64,000 bases of DNA from assembly GCF_028768465.1 (NCBI RefSeq), contig NZ_CP118225.1, forward strand, positions 5,251,001 to 5,315,000, written 5' to 3'. This DNA is from Rhodopirellula sp. P2. Its GTDB lineage: Bacteria; Planctomycetota; Planctomycetia; Pirellulales; Pirellulaceae. The position numbers were made by a program, and so were the translations under genes. The notes under the pieces are model-generated. The model ran no database searches. It had not been told where the DNA came from and worked only from the letters and a program-made list of their open reading frames with translations. Positions 47,451-58,300 of this stretch are shown here, piece after piece (within the stretch, counting starts at the first letter, position 1; the number at the start of each line of letters is the position of its first letter).

Positions 47451-48107
47451 GGTCGGGCAAGTCCTTTTGCAGGGCCGAATGTAAATGAGTCGCAGTGCGT
47501 TGGATCCCAAACGCGAAATGCGAAACGGGAGCCTTGATACTTTGTCTCATTCGGCGTTTTCCCGCTCATGCTTTGGACCGACGGGAGGCAGGGCCCCCGG
47601 TTTGCCTGGCCGACAAAGTCGTTGCAAGCGTCAGGGTTGCGAGCAACCTTGTTCGCTGAAGTGGATGTCCGAATTCTGGCGAATTATTCGCTGTAGCTGG
47701 ATTCGCCAGAATTCAGATGTGTCCCTCGCTGACCAGGCTTGTTGATTGAATCAGCCGGAACGCGATCGCGTCCGGTTCGTCTCCGGTAACCGTGGGCTCG
47801 CGCCCGATGCCATCTACTTTCGAACCAACCGAGGAGATTTTGTTAGCGGAACGGCGCAAGCCGTCCGGTAAATCGTGGGTGTTTTCCGGCGCGTCACCGG
47901 ACGGCTCGCGCCGTTCCGCTACAAAGTGGATGGCATTGGGCTCGCGCCCATCGGCTGATCGCTCAATCTGCGGAACGCACTCAATCAACAGCCTGTGACG
48001 CGTGGGGTTGGGATGTTGTTGGGAGTCCGAATTCTGGCGAATCCGGCTACGGGTGGACGAGAGTGCAATCCGAATTTTGGCGAATCCGGCTGCGTCACGC
48101 AGCGTGC
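47451..48107. repeat. Gap with a complete SL2 stem-loop and RS1 copies
   Basis: No gene. It holds RS1 in inverted orientation near 47667-47690, a plus RS1 near 47695-47718, SL2 (47844-47921) and minus RS1 copies near 48026-48051 and 48066-48091. A CGTCTCCGGTAACCGTGGGC word near 47779 resembles one at 36548. Confidence 0.75.
47844..47921. repeat. SL2 stem-loop repeat
   Basis: Inverted repeat with 26-nt arms (TAGCGGAACGGCGC[A/G]AGCCG on both strands) that match except at one position; the loop is about 26 nt. It shares the outer TAGCGGAA...TTCCGCTA ends with SL1. The right half also occurs at 1-52, with diverged half-sites near 6857 and 8624. Confidence 0.85.
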
Positions 48108-49949
48108 TCAGGATTCTTTCGCGGCAGTCTCGACGACCATTTTGTGAATGGCCTCGATGGCTTGCGTGTCACTGCCATGCAGCACCTTCATGGCATCCAC
48201 GCCACCGGTGATCTCAAAGGCTTGCTCAACCTCTTCCGGCGTCAGCCAGCCGCGGTAGCCGTAGTAACGAATCTCGGCGAGCTTTCGCAGCGGCGTCATG
48301 GAACTGTCCCCCAAGACTTGGGCAACACGTTTGCGAGCCACTTCGGGGCTGAGCGTGGGCAGGTCCGACAACGTCAATCGCTCGTCCACCACCGCCCACA
48401 GCGATTTCAGTTGCTCGTCGACGTAAGCGGATGGCGAGCCTCGACCAACACGAGTCATGCGTTCGACTTCGGTGTTGTCCATCGGCCCTGAGCTGACCAG
48501 GGTCTTTCCGGTCCGAGCATCCAGGACTTTCAAGCGACTGATGTTGCTGACCGCACCAACTCGGTTTTCTTTCAAGCCGATGTCGAAATGGAACAGCAGG
48601 TCCAGGCCAAGTTCATGAGCGGTTTTGATCGTTTCACGGGAATTGCCTTCGCCGACGAACAAGACACTGGGAATCCACATCGACTTTGCCGCTTGGTCGA
48701 CCGAGTCCCCGTTGACCGTGTGCCCTTGGGTGGCCGATTCAGGTTCCACATCGGTCAAGGCGTGCCCAAATTTGCCCTCGGTGATTCGCTTGGACAGTCC
48801 CGATTTCACCGTTTCAGCGACCAGGCCCAGGAGCGTCTCCAGACGGGAATCGACTTCTTTGTCCGTCATCTCGGCTTTGGGAACCGCCATTCCGGCGGCA
48901 CGGTTTCGTCCGCCTCTTCCTGGCATGCCCATGCCCGGGCCTCCCATGCCCGGGCCGCCCATGCCAGACATGCCCATGTCACCGTCGTACATTCCCATGT
49001 CGTCCATGGGCATTTCACCACTCATTCCCATCCCGTTGGGTCCTCCCGGGCCGCCCGGGCCCATCATGCCGGGCCCCATCATGCCCGGTTCCATGCCGCT
49101 GCCCATCGCCATTTCCATCATTCCGGAATCCATCCCCATGTCATCAGGGCTCATCCCACCGCGGCCCATGCCGCCGGAGGATCCTGATCCGGTGATCGGC
49201 GAAGGGTTGGCGGTGGAGGAATCGCCGTGAACGGCCAGGCTGGTTCCAATCCGGAGATGCCAAAGCGGTTTCCGGAAGTGCTTGCTGAATTTGATTTGAT
49301 CCATTTGTCGCTCGGCCGCGTCACTGCCTCGGGCGATGAAACCGTGGAACAACTGCAGTGCCAACGGCAGGTTGCCGTAGCGATAAGCCACGTGAGCTTC
49401 ATTCCGGAGCACCGGGCCCAGGGCGACAGGGGTTTTGGGAGCCGTCGCGGAAGCAAAGATCTGCTGCACCCGTTCGGTCAGCGGTGACCAATCAGGGTTG
49501 AATAACTCCAGCATCACCAACGGCGATGGCTGCAAGTTTGCTCCCCGCCCGGAATTGGATTGGCCCCCGTAACCGGAACCTCCGTAGGGATCGTCCATGC
49601 CGTAGCCGGACCCCATTTCCATTTCCATCTCATAACTGTCCATGCCGTCGTAGCCTGGTTCCATTCCTCCCGAAGAAACATCATCTCCTCGGGCCTGGGC
49701 TTCCATCGCCGCCTGCTCAGCCGCCGCCATCGCCGCCTGTTGGCCTTGCGCGAGCGCAACGGACGGAAACATGGTCACGCCAGCGGTCAAACAAAACGCT
49801 GTTAGAAAGAGCGTCCATCCGGCCAAGGGGAAAGAAAAACGCGGCGACAGATCAGCAGACTTCGTCAGCATTGGATGAATCGAGCGGAAGGGGAGCGAGG
49901 CAGACATGCGATCAAGCGTCAAACCGAGAAATTCGGATTCGAGCGTCAT
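48108..49949 (-). CDS. Large secreted protein with a Met/Gly/Pro-rich linker
   Basis: 613 residues from the ATG at 49949; ATGs at 49907 and 49871 are alternatives that place the signal peptide (GWTLFLTAFCLTAGVTMF, cut near ALA-QG) closer to the start. An Ala/Gln/acidic and Gly/Tyr region is followed by a helical segment (PLVMLELFNPDWSPLTERVQ) and a remarkable Met/Gly/Pro/Asp run (about 256-350; repeats of MGPGMMGPGG and MGMSG type). A globular C-terminal half contains WIPSVLFVGEGNSRETIK. No family recognised. It is transcribed divergently from the dockerin protein at 50200 across a 250-bp gap that likely holds both promoters. Confidence 0.72.
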   Translation of the reverse strand: MTLESEFLGLTLDRMSASLPFRSIHPMLTKSADLSPRFSFPLAGWTLFLTAFCLTAGVTMFPSVALAQGQQAAMAAAEQAAMEAQARGDDVSSGGMEPGYDGMDSYEMEMEMGSGYGMDDPYGGSGYGGQSNSGRGANLQPSPLVMLELFNPDWSPLTERVQQIFASATAPKTPVALGPVLRNEAHVAYRYGNLPLALQLFHGFIARGSDAAERQMDQIKFSKHFRKPLWHLRIGTSLAVHGDSSTANPSPITGSGSSGGMGRGGMSPDDMGMDSGMMEMAMGSGMEPGMMGPGMMGPGGPGGPNGMGMSGEMPMDDMGMYDGDMGMSGMGGPGMGGPGMGMPGRGGRNRAAGMAVPKAEMTDKEVDSRLETLLGLVAETVKSGLSKRITEGKFGHALTDVEPESATQGHTVNGDSVDQAAKSMWIPSVLFVGEGNSRETIKTAHELGLDLLFHFDIGLKENRVGAVSNISRLKVLDARTGKTLVSSGPMDNTEVERMTRVGRGSPSAYVDEQLKSLWAVVDERLTLSDLPTLSPEVARKRVAQVLGDSSMTPLRKLAEIRYYGYRGWLTPEEVEQAFEITGGVDAMKVLHGSDTQAIEAIHKMVVETAAKES

Positions 49950-50199
49950 CGGGATCGCGGCGGAATCCGTCAAAAATACTGGGAAAAGGCTACTCGGAGC
50001 CAAACGGTGGTGGTCTATAATAAGCGACGACGACGGAGGTCGGGGAACGGATTTTTGAAAAGCCCTCAAACAGTCGCGTCGAAATTCGTCTGAATTCGAT
50101 GCGAACCGGGCTCTATCAGGGAACTTTCTCCCCACCCACACCGTCCATGTTGAAACGTCGGTCCATTCTTTCCGTCCCGCCTTGTGAGAAATCGTCACG

Positions 50200-53100
50200 A
50201 TGCCGCGTGTTTCCCTGACGAGCCTTCGAAGCCGCTCCAAGAGAGATCGAACGCGCGGAACCCGCCGTCGTTTGGCGATGCAGACACTGGATGATCGCCG
50301 CGTGCTGGCGGCGATCGTTGGTTCCGTCTTTCACGACGCCAACGATTCCATGCAAAAGGAAGCCGAAGAATCAACGCTGGCCAACCGCTTGGTCTTCGTC
50401 GATCAAAATGACAACGGCTCGCTGGACCAGGGCGAACGATACGGTTTGACGGACGAGTCCGGCCAATTCTCGCTGGATGGGCTGGGCGACGGCACGCATG
50501 TGGTTCGCGTCTTCAACGGCACCCAGTCTCAAATACAGACGACCCCCACGACAACCACCGCGAATCCTTTCCTGAGCGAATCGGGAATCACCGCGGTGAC
50601 TCCCGCCTTCGTGCTCGGGGCGGGCACCAACGACGAAGCCATCTTGCCGGCCGTGTTCGCCAAGGGCACGTCACTGCACACGTTGTCGAGCAGCGGCACC
50701 ATCGCATCGACGTTGGATCTGGGGATTGGCATTCAGGCCCTCTGGCGTTCGCCAGCAGGCGAATTGTTTGTGCTGGGCGACAACACGGTCGGGCACAAAG
50801 CCTTCCTCGTGGATGGCTCGCTCTCTGGCGCCACACCTTTCCCTGACAGTGACCTCGCACCGCAATTCATCGGCCATGCGATCGACGATGCCGGCCGCGG
50901 CTTGTTGCTGCAGGCGGCCGACAATGGTTCCGCCCAACTGTGGACCGTGGACACGGCCAGCCTGAGCGCTGATGCGACGGGTGCCCTGGTTCCCGAAGGC
51001 ACGGAACTGATCGGCGACTCCAGCCCGCGTTCGACCGTTGGGCCCACCCGATCGATCCTGGCTCGCGCGACCCAAATTGATGATGGACAAGGCGGCACCA
51101 GCGACGGTCTTGAAATCCAAGTTTGGAGCAACGCCAACCACTCCCTGCTGACCAACGATCCGATCATCGTCGATGGCGGTGTCGAGGTGGTGGGCTTCAG
51201 CGACGAAGCGGGTTTGTTGGTCGTTCGGCAATCGGACGGATTGACGGTCCACGATCTCGAAACAAACGATCTGGCAACGCTGTACAGCCTGCCAACCGAC
51301 GCGCCCGTCGCGATCGATGCGGCTCGCGGGTTGATCGTCTCCCTGACGCCGGACTCGGTCGATCCCGTCGAGGCTGGACTGCGATTGATTGACGCGGACT
51401 CCGGCGATTTGGTCGTCGACCTGGCGATCGATCTCTCCGCTCTGAATCTGCCAGCGATCTCCGGTGCCCAAGGCATCTCGCTGGATCCAGAATTGCGTCG
51501 TGTCGCCCTGGTGGGTGCCGCGGGGATGGCGGAGATGAGCCTTCGCACACCTGCCCCTCATCGTGTGCAAATCACCAACAACGAAGACCCATCGCCGATC
51601 GAATTTGGCATGCGGTTGATCGGCGCCAACACCGCGCCCAACTATGACACCCCGCCGAGCTGGGTGATGGACGAAGACACGGTGCTGACCAACGCGGCTC
51701 CTGCCGTGTATGGCGATTCATCGGATGCGGACGAGGACGAGTTTCTGCTGCTGCCGATCCAAGGCACCACCGCGGGCGTGTCGACGGTGACACTTTCCGG
51801 ATCGCTGTCCTACGTTCCCATTGAAGATTTCGCTGGCGTCGACCAATTCACTGTGTGGCTGCATGACGGCCGTGACTTCACCGAACATGTGCTGAACATC
51901 ACGGTCGAAAACGTCCCGGACGCACCGATCGAAGTCATCCCGCAAATCGCTCCGGTGCCTGAAAACATCCCGCTGAACGGTCAGATCGGCCATATCGAAG
52001 TCATCGATGGCGACGGGCAAGGCAACCACGTCATCGAAATCAACGACGAGCGATTCATCGTCGACGCAAATGGCAATCTGATCTTCGTCGGTCCAGACAA
52101 CCTGAACTGGGAAGACGAGTGGGCGATCCCATTGATCATCACGGTCCACGACCCTGACTTTGAAGAACCACTGGTTCACACCGCGACCCTGCAGATCACG
52201 GATGAAGACGATCCGATCGAGGACGTGTTGCCGGGGAACGCCACCGTGCGTGAAAATTTTGCAGGCGACGTGGTCACCGAAATCACGGTGGTCGATGAAG
52301 ACGATGACCAGTTCTACGACTTCCTGGTCGATGACGACCGCTTCCTGATTGTCAACGGAAGTCTGCGACTGAAACCGGGCATCGCCGTCGATTTCGAAGA
52401 GTCAGAGACCATCGTGATCAATGTCACGGTATCGCACTTGGATGACTCGTTCGAAAAAGCGATCACGCTGCAAGTCATCGACCTGCCAGAATCGCCCACT
52501 GGCTTCGACCTCACACCGGCAACCGTCGAAGAGCAAACGCCCGGGGCGAGCGTGGGTGATCTTCACATCGCTGGAAACCCTGCCGCCAACAATCACACCC
52601 TGTCCGTCAACGATTCACGTTTTGTGTTTGACGGATCGACTCTGAAGTTGGCTGAAGGCGTGTCCGTTTCACTGATCGACCAACAAGAAATCGAAATCGA
52701 CATCACCGCCACGTCGCAATCCGCTGGTGTTGCCCCGGTCACAGAAACCTTCTTGATCCAAGTGATCGAGAATGACACGCCGTACCACAACGACGTCGAA
52801 CCCCACGACGTGAACAGCGATGAAGAAGTCACCGCGTTGGACGCGTTGACAATCATCAACTACCTGAACATCTACGGTCCGGGGCCAGTCGGTTTTGGCG
52901 ATCCCGGATTTGGATACGACGTCAACGGCGATGGCTTTGTCACCGCGCTCGATGCGTTGCTGGTGATCAATTTTCTGAATCAAATCACCAGCCCAACGGG
53001 CACGGTCAACAACGGCGAAGAAGAATCGGACGACTCCGGCGAAGGCGAACCCATCGTCGATGACGAACTCGCTCAGGACGACGACGCTGGTCCCAACGAA

Positions 53101-53349
53101 TCACTGGTGCCCAGCCACCAAAACGAGATTGGCCCGCTGGAACCTCGCGGGTTCGCTCAATCGACTCTGAAACGACAGACTCGTGATGCGGTGCTGTCGG
53201 ACCTCAGCAAGCTGATTGACAGCAGCACCGACGACCCGTTCGCGGTTTCGACCGAGCAATTGGTCGATGTGCTCACTCGTGTCAGCGATCTGGACGACAA
53301 CAGCCACGACTCGGCACTGCGACTGCTGTCCGACGAAGCCGCCGAGTAG
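50200..53349 (+). CDS. Secreted surface protein with SdrD/cadherin-like repeats and dockerin
   Basis: 1049 residues. The N-terminus carries a basic stretch and then LAMQTLDDRRVLAAIVG, the planctomycete extracellular motif that replaces a classical signal peptide. An SdrD-B/prealbumin-like unit (about 40-110; FVDQNDNGSLDQGERYGLTD) is followed by a beta-propeller-like middle and at least three cadherin-like repeats (PENIPLNGQIGHIEVIDGDG; VRENFAGDVVTEITVVDEDD; VEEQTPGASVGDLHIAG). A type I dockerin pair lies at about 866-930 (DVNSDEEVTALDALTIINYL; DVNGDGFVTALDALLVINFL). The tail is acidic. Probably exported and held in a surface complex. No PEP-CTERM-like signal is visible at the C-terminus. Confidence 0.85.
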   Translation: MPRVSLTSLRSRSKRDRTRGTRRRLAMQTLDDRRVLAAIVGSVFHDANDSMQKEAEESTLANRLVFVDQNDNGSLDQGERYGLTDESGQFSLDGLGDGTHVVRVFNGTQSQIQTTPTTTTANPFLSESGITAVTPAFVLGAGTNDEAILPAVFAKGTSLHTLSSSGTIASTLDLGIGIQALWRSPAGELFVLGDNTVGHKAFLVDGSLSGATPFPDSDLAPQFIGHAIDDAGRGLLLQAADNGSAQLWTVDTASLSADATGALVPEGTELIGDSSPRSTVGPTRSILARATQIDDGQGGTSDGLEIQVWSNANHSLLTNDPIIVDGGVEVVGFSDEAGLLVVRQSDGLTVHDLETNDLATLYSLPTDAPVAIDAARGLIVSLTPDSVDPVEAGLRLIDADSGDLVVDLAIDLSALNLPAISGAQGISLDPELRRVALVGAAGMAEMSLRTPAPHRVQITNNEDPSPIEFGMRLIGANTAPNYDTPPSWVMDEDTVLTNAAPAVYGDSSDADEDEFLLLPIQGTTAGVSTVTLSGSLSYVPIEDFAGVDQFTVWLHDGRDFTEHVLNITVENVPDAPIEVIPQIAPVPENIPLNGQIGHIEVIDGDGQGNHVIEINDERFIVDANGNLIFVGPDNLNWEDEWAIPLIITVHDPDFEEPLVHTATLQITDEDDPIEDVLPGNATVRENFAGDVVTEITVVDEDDDQFYDFLVDDDRFLIVNGSLRLKPGIAVDFEESETIVINVTVSHLDDSFEKAITLQVIDLPESPTGFDLTPATVEEQTPGASVGDLHIAGNPAANNHTLSVNDSRFVFDGSTLKLAEGVSVSLIDQQEIEIDITATSQSAGVAPVTETFLIQVIENDTPYHNDVEPHDVNSDEEVTALDALTIINYLNIYGPGPVGFGDPGFGYDVNGDGFVTALDALLVINFLNQITSPTGTVNNGEEESDDSGEGEPIVDDELAQDDDAGPNESLVPSHQNEIGPLEPRGFAQSTLKRQTRDAVLSDLSKLIDSSTDDPFAVSTEQLVDVLTRVSDLDDNSHDSALRLLSDEAAE

Positions 53350-53388
53350 TCGGCTCACCATCGCGTGTTGGCCAACGGCCCAACTCAA

Positions 53389-53800
53389 CGTCGCCGGATT
53401 CGCTAAGAATTCGGACTCCGGGCCCACTGATCACAACCCGAACGCGTCAGCGAGGGACTCCCAGAAAAACGCGTCGGTCTCAACCACGTAGCCGGATTCG
53501 CCAGAATTCGGACACCGGGGCCACTGATCACAACCCGAACGCGTCAGCGAGGGACTCTCAGAAAAACGCGTCGGTCTCCACCACGTAGCCGGATTCGCCA
53601 AGAATTCGGACTCCGGCCACTGATAACAACCCGAACGCGTCAGCGAGGGACTCTCAGAAAAACGCGTCGGTCTCCACCACGTAGCCGGATTCGCCAGAAT
53701 TCGGACTCCGGCCACTGATCACAACCCGAACGCGTCAGCGAGGGACTCTCAGAAAAACGCGTCGGTCTCCGCCAAGTAACCGGATTCGCCAGAATTCGGA
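53389..53800. repeat. Four to five tandem 97-bp repeat units
   Basis: RS1 starts at 53389, 53487, 53584, 53680 and about 53775. Each unit continues with a CACTGAT[C/A]ACAACCCGAACG word, GCGTCAGCGAGGGACTC and an ACGCGTCGGTCTCC word. It is the same 97-bp unit as in the 45286 array, in the same orientation. Confidence 0.93.
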
Positions 53801-53935
53801 CACCCACCAACTCGATGATCTGAGTTCCGGCGATTCCGACGGCTGCCTGGTCCCTCGCTGACGCGTTCGGGTTGTGATCGGACGACCAGCTATCGCGCGC
53901 GTCTGAATGCTGGCGAATCCAGCGACACGCGACCA

Positions 53936-55180
53936 CGTAGCCGGATTCGCCAGAATTCGGACAGCCACCAACTCGATGATCTGCATTCCGGCGATTCCAC
54001 CGACTGCGTGGTCCCTCGCTGACGCGTTCGGGTTGTGATCGGACGACCGGCTATCGCGAGCGTCTGAATGCCGGCGAATCCAGCTACTGCATGGTCCCTC
54101 GCTGACGCGTTCGGGTTGTGATCGGACGACCGGCTATCGCGAGCGTCGGAATGCTGGCGAATCCAGCGACACGCGACCGCGTAGCCGGATTCGCCAGAAT
54201 TCGGACATTCACCAACTCGATGATCTGAGTTCCGGCGATTCCAGCGACTGCATGGTCCCTCGCTCACGCGTTCGGGTTGTGATCGGACGATCGGCTATCG
54301 CGAGCGTCTGAATGCTGGCGAATCCAGTGACACGCGACCACGTAGCCGGATTCGCCAGAATTCGGACACCCACCAACTCGATGATCTGAATTCTGGCGAT
54401 TCCAGCGACCGCGTGGTCCCTCGCTGACGCGTTCGGGTTGTGATCGGACGACCGGCTATCGCGAGCGTCTGAATGCTGGCGAATCCAGCGACACGCGACC
54501 ACGTAGCCGGATTCGCCAGAATTCGGACATTCACCAACTCGATGATCTGAGTTCCGGCGATTCCACCGACTGCGTGGTCCCTCGCTGACGCGTTCGGGTT
54601 GTGATCGGACGACCGGCTATCGCGAGCGTCTGAATGCTGGCGAATCCAGCGACACGCGTCCACGTAGCCGGATTCGCCAAGAATTCGGACACCCACCAAC
54701 TCGATGATCTGAGTTCCGGCGATTCCAGCGACTGCCTGGTCCCTCGCTGACGCGTTCGGGTTGTGATTGGACGATCGGCTATCGTGCGCGTCTGAATGCT
54801 AGCGAATCCAGCGACACGCGACCGCGTAGCCGGATTCGCCAGAATTCGGACAGCCACCAACTCGATGATCTGAGTTCCGGTGATTCCAGCGACTGCGTGG
54901 TCCCTCGCTGACGCGTTCGGGTTGTGATCGGACGACCAGCTATCGCGCGCGTCTGAATGCTGGCGAATCCAGTGACACGCGACCACGTAGCCGGATTCGC
55001 CAGAAGTCGGACACCCACCAACTCGATGATCTGAGTTCCGGCGATTCCGACGGCTGCCTGGTCCCTCGCTGACGCGTTCGGGTTGTGATCGGACGACCGG
55101 CTATTGCACGCGTCTGAACTCTGGCGAATCCAGTGACACGCGACCACGTAGCCGGATTCGCCAGAATTCGGACAGCCACC
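53936..55180. repeat. 161-bp tandem satellite
   Basis: RS1 begins at 53936, 54180, 54341, 54502, 54663, 54825, 54986 and 55147; six of the seven intervals are 161-162 bp, the first is 244 bp and contains an extra partial unit. Each unit runs RS1 in plus orientation, CCAACTCGATGATCTGA, the 97-bp core inverted (TCCCTCGCTGACGCGTTCGG), then an inverted RS1-like GAATGCTGGCGAATCCAGC. It occupies almost the whole gap before the 1255-residue surface protein. Confidence 0.93.
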
Positions 55181-55313
55181 AAATTTCACACTGCGCGGAT
55201 TGTATCGCTTGGGCCAGTAGCTATGCTTGGAAGAGCACCCCTCTGCAGGGCCGCTTTATCAATGGTTCCCAAACGAGAGTTGCTGGTCAACCAATGTGCC
55301 TGGGCTCAATTCA

Positions 55314-58300
55314 ATGACTCGCTTTCAATCCAAACGCAAACCCACCTTCGCGCAAACCCAATGGTCCGTCGAACCACTGGAGCCCCGCCTGATGCTGGCC
55401 GGCGATGCGGGCGCGGAAGTTGCCGCCGCTGCCGCTTCCAGTGCCACTGATCCCGGCGGAGCCTCCACGGACAGCGATTCGACCGAGGCAGGTTCGCATC
55501 CCGAGCAAGCTGCTGATTCGTTCACAGAGATCGCGTTCATCGACTCCGCGGTGGAAGAAACGGAACAACTCACTGGGTGGATCCGCAGCGGCGTGGAGAT
55601 CGTGTTGCTGGACCAGGCCTCGCCCGCGATCGATCAAATGACGTCGGTCTTGGCAAGTCGCACGAACGTGCGGACCATCCACGTCGTTTCGCACGCCGAG
55701 GCGGGCGTCCTGCAATTGAGTGGTCAACGCATCGACGCCGAGATCCTGCAGCGACATTCCGCTCAGCTCGATCAATGGCGACAGGCACTGACCGACAACG
55801 CCGACATTCTGTTGTACGGGTGCGACGCCGCCTCCGAAGCGGTGGGACAAGACCTGATCACGACGCTGGCACGTTTGACGTCCGCCGATGTGGCCGCTTC
55901 AGACGACGTAACCGGACACGCGGCTCTGGGTGGTGACTGGGACCTGGAGTTCCAAACCGGAAACATTGAAAGTGCTCTGTTGGCCAGCGTCGACCGACTG
56001 CAACATGTCGAGATGGTGCTTCCGGTCACCGTTCGTGCCGCTGGCACAACGGGCGATGAACAGATGCAGTTGCAGGTCAACGGCGAAGTCGTCCAGACAT
56101 GGAACAATGTCGGCGGCAATGTTGACACGCGACAATTCCAAACCTTCACTTACAACGGTGCGGTTGACCTGGCGATCGATGAAGTGCGAGTCGCGTTCAC
56201 CAACGATTTGTATCAACCCGAACAAGGCATCGACCGGAACTTGGTCGTCGACTCCATCACGGCTAACGGGGTGACGATCGAATCCGAGAATGCGAACACG
56301 TTTGGAACGGGAACGTGGCAAGAAGAAGATGGCGTTGCCCCAGGGTTCCGCCGCAGCGAGTGGATCCACAGCAACGGCTACTTCCAATACTCGTCCCCCT
56401 CGACCACCAGTTCCATTTCGATCTTCGCGGCCGGAGCCGAGAACACCGAAACGATTGAACTCTGGATCGCTGGCGAACGAGCTCAGACCTGGCAAAACAT
56501 TGGCGGCGACGTCGACACGGGTGAGTTTGTCCAGCTGGACTTTGACGCACAAACCACCGTCGACATCTCTCAAATTCAAATCCGTTTCACCAACGATTTG
56601 TATGAGAACGACGGAGCCATCGACCGCAATGTGCGAATCGACCGAGTCGAACTGGACGGCACGTCGTATCAAACCGAAGCCGAGGATGTTTACTCCACCG
56701 GCACCTGGCAAGAAGATGGCTTGTCGCCCGGGTTCAAGCAATCTGAGTGGCTGCACACCAACGGTCACTTTCAATACGGGACGACCACGACGAACCCCGG
56801 CACCATCTCGCTGGAAACCAGCAATGTCACGATCGACGAAGACGCTGGAACCGCGTCAATTCGTGTGGTCCGAACCGGTGGGGCGGACGGCATCGCGACG
56901 GTCGACTACGACACCTTCGCTGGTTCTGCAACCGAAGGCGTCGACTACACGCGACAAACCGGAACGCTTACCTTTGCCGACGGGGTCACCGAACAAACCA
57001 TCGTGGTGCCGATCCTCGACGACGCGTTGTTGGAAACCAACGAGACCTTCAACATCACGATCGACAACGTCCAAGGCGGAGCCAATCTGCTGGTTCCGCG
57101 AACGGCGACCGTGTCGATCGTGGACAACGAAGTCAGCCTGCCTGACTACGCCAATTTCGCAGATGTCTCGGGACTGACGCTCAACGGGGCCGCACAACAA
57201 ACCGGCAACACGCTGGAACTCACCCCCGCTGAGAAGAATCAGGCGGGCAGTGCGTTCTACTCCACCGCCGTCAATTTGGCCGACGATGGCTCGTTCCGAA
57301 CGGCGTTCGCGTTCGAAGCGATCAACGGTGCGGGCTCCGACGGAGCTGATGGATTGACCTTCACGATCCAAAACGACCTGCGTGGTTCAGCCGCGATCGG
57401 TGGGACGGGCGAACAACTCGGTTATCAAGGCATCACTCATTCCGTCGCCGTGGAGTTTGACACATATCGAAACAGCTTGGATCTCAACGCCAACCATGTG
57501 TCGATCCTCACCGGTTCGGTGTACTCCAACCTTCGCACTGCGGTGCCGGAAATTGATCTGAACAACGGAAGTGAACGCTATGTCTGGATTGAATACAACG
57601 GCACCAGCAACGTTCTGGCCGTGTACCTTGCTGCCGACCCCACCCAACCCACGCATGCGTTGATGAAGACCACCGTTGATCTGCAAACGCAGGTCGGTGA
57701 CACAGGATTCGTGGGCTTCACCGCCGGCACGGGGGGACTGGACAACTCGCATCGCATTTTGAACTGGACGGTCGATCAAACCGCTCCGCCGCTGGATCCG
57801 CCGGTTGTCGGTGGCGACGAAATCCTCAGCACGACGATCGCATCGCAGCTTCACCTGCCGACCGCAATCGACTGGTTGCCCGATGGAACGATGTTGGTGT
57901 CCGAACAAGGCGGCGTGGTCAAGGCAGTGCGAGCTGGAGTGGTCTCCAGCGACCCGTTCGTCGACATCTCGGGAATCGTCAACGGAACTCGCGATCGCGG
58001 GTTGCTGGACATCGCTGTGCATCCCGATTTCGCAAACACCCCGTACGTCTACCTGTTGTTCACCTATGACCCGCCAGAGGTCAACGACCAGGCCGCTGGC
58101 ACGCTGGCAGGTCCCGACGGCAAAGGCAATCGCGCCGGTCGTCTGATCCGAGTCACCGCCGATGCGGCCAACAACTATCAAACCGCTGTGGCGGGCAGCG
58201 AAGTCGTATTGCTGGGCAAAAACAGCACCTGGGAAAACTTCAACGGTTTTGCCAACAGCACCTTCAACTTCACCGAAGCCCCCGCCGGCGAAAATCCCGA

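Noticed and set aside
53431-55189. Several minus-strand frames of 80-150 codons
   Set aside because: All are translations of the 97-bp and 161-bp repeats and none has start-site or domain support.
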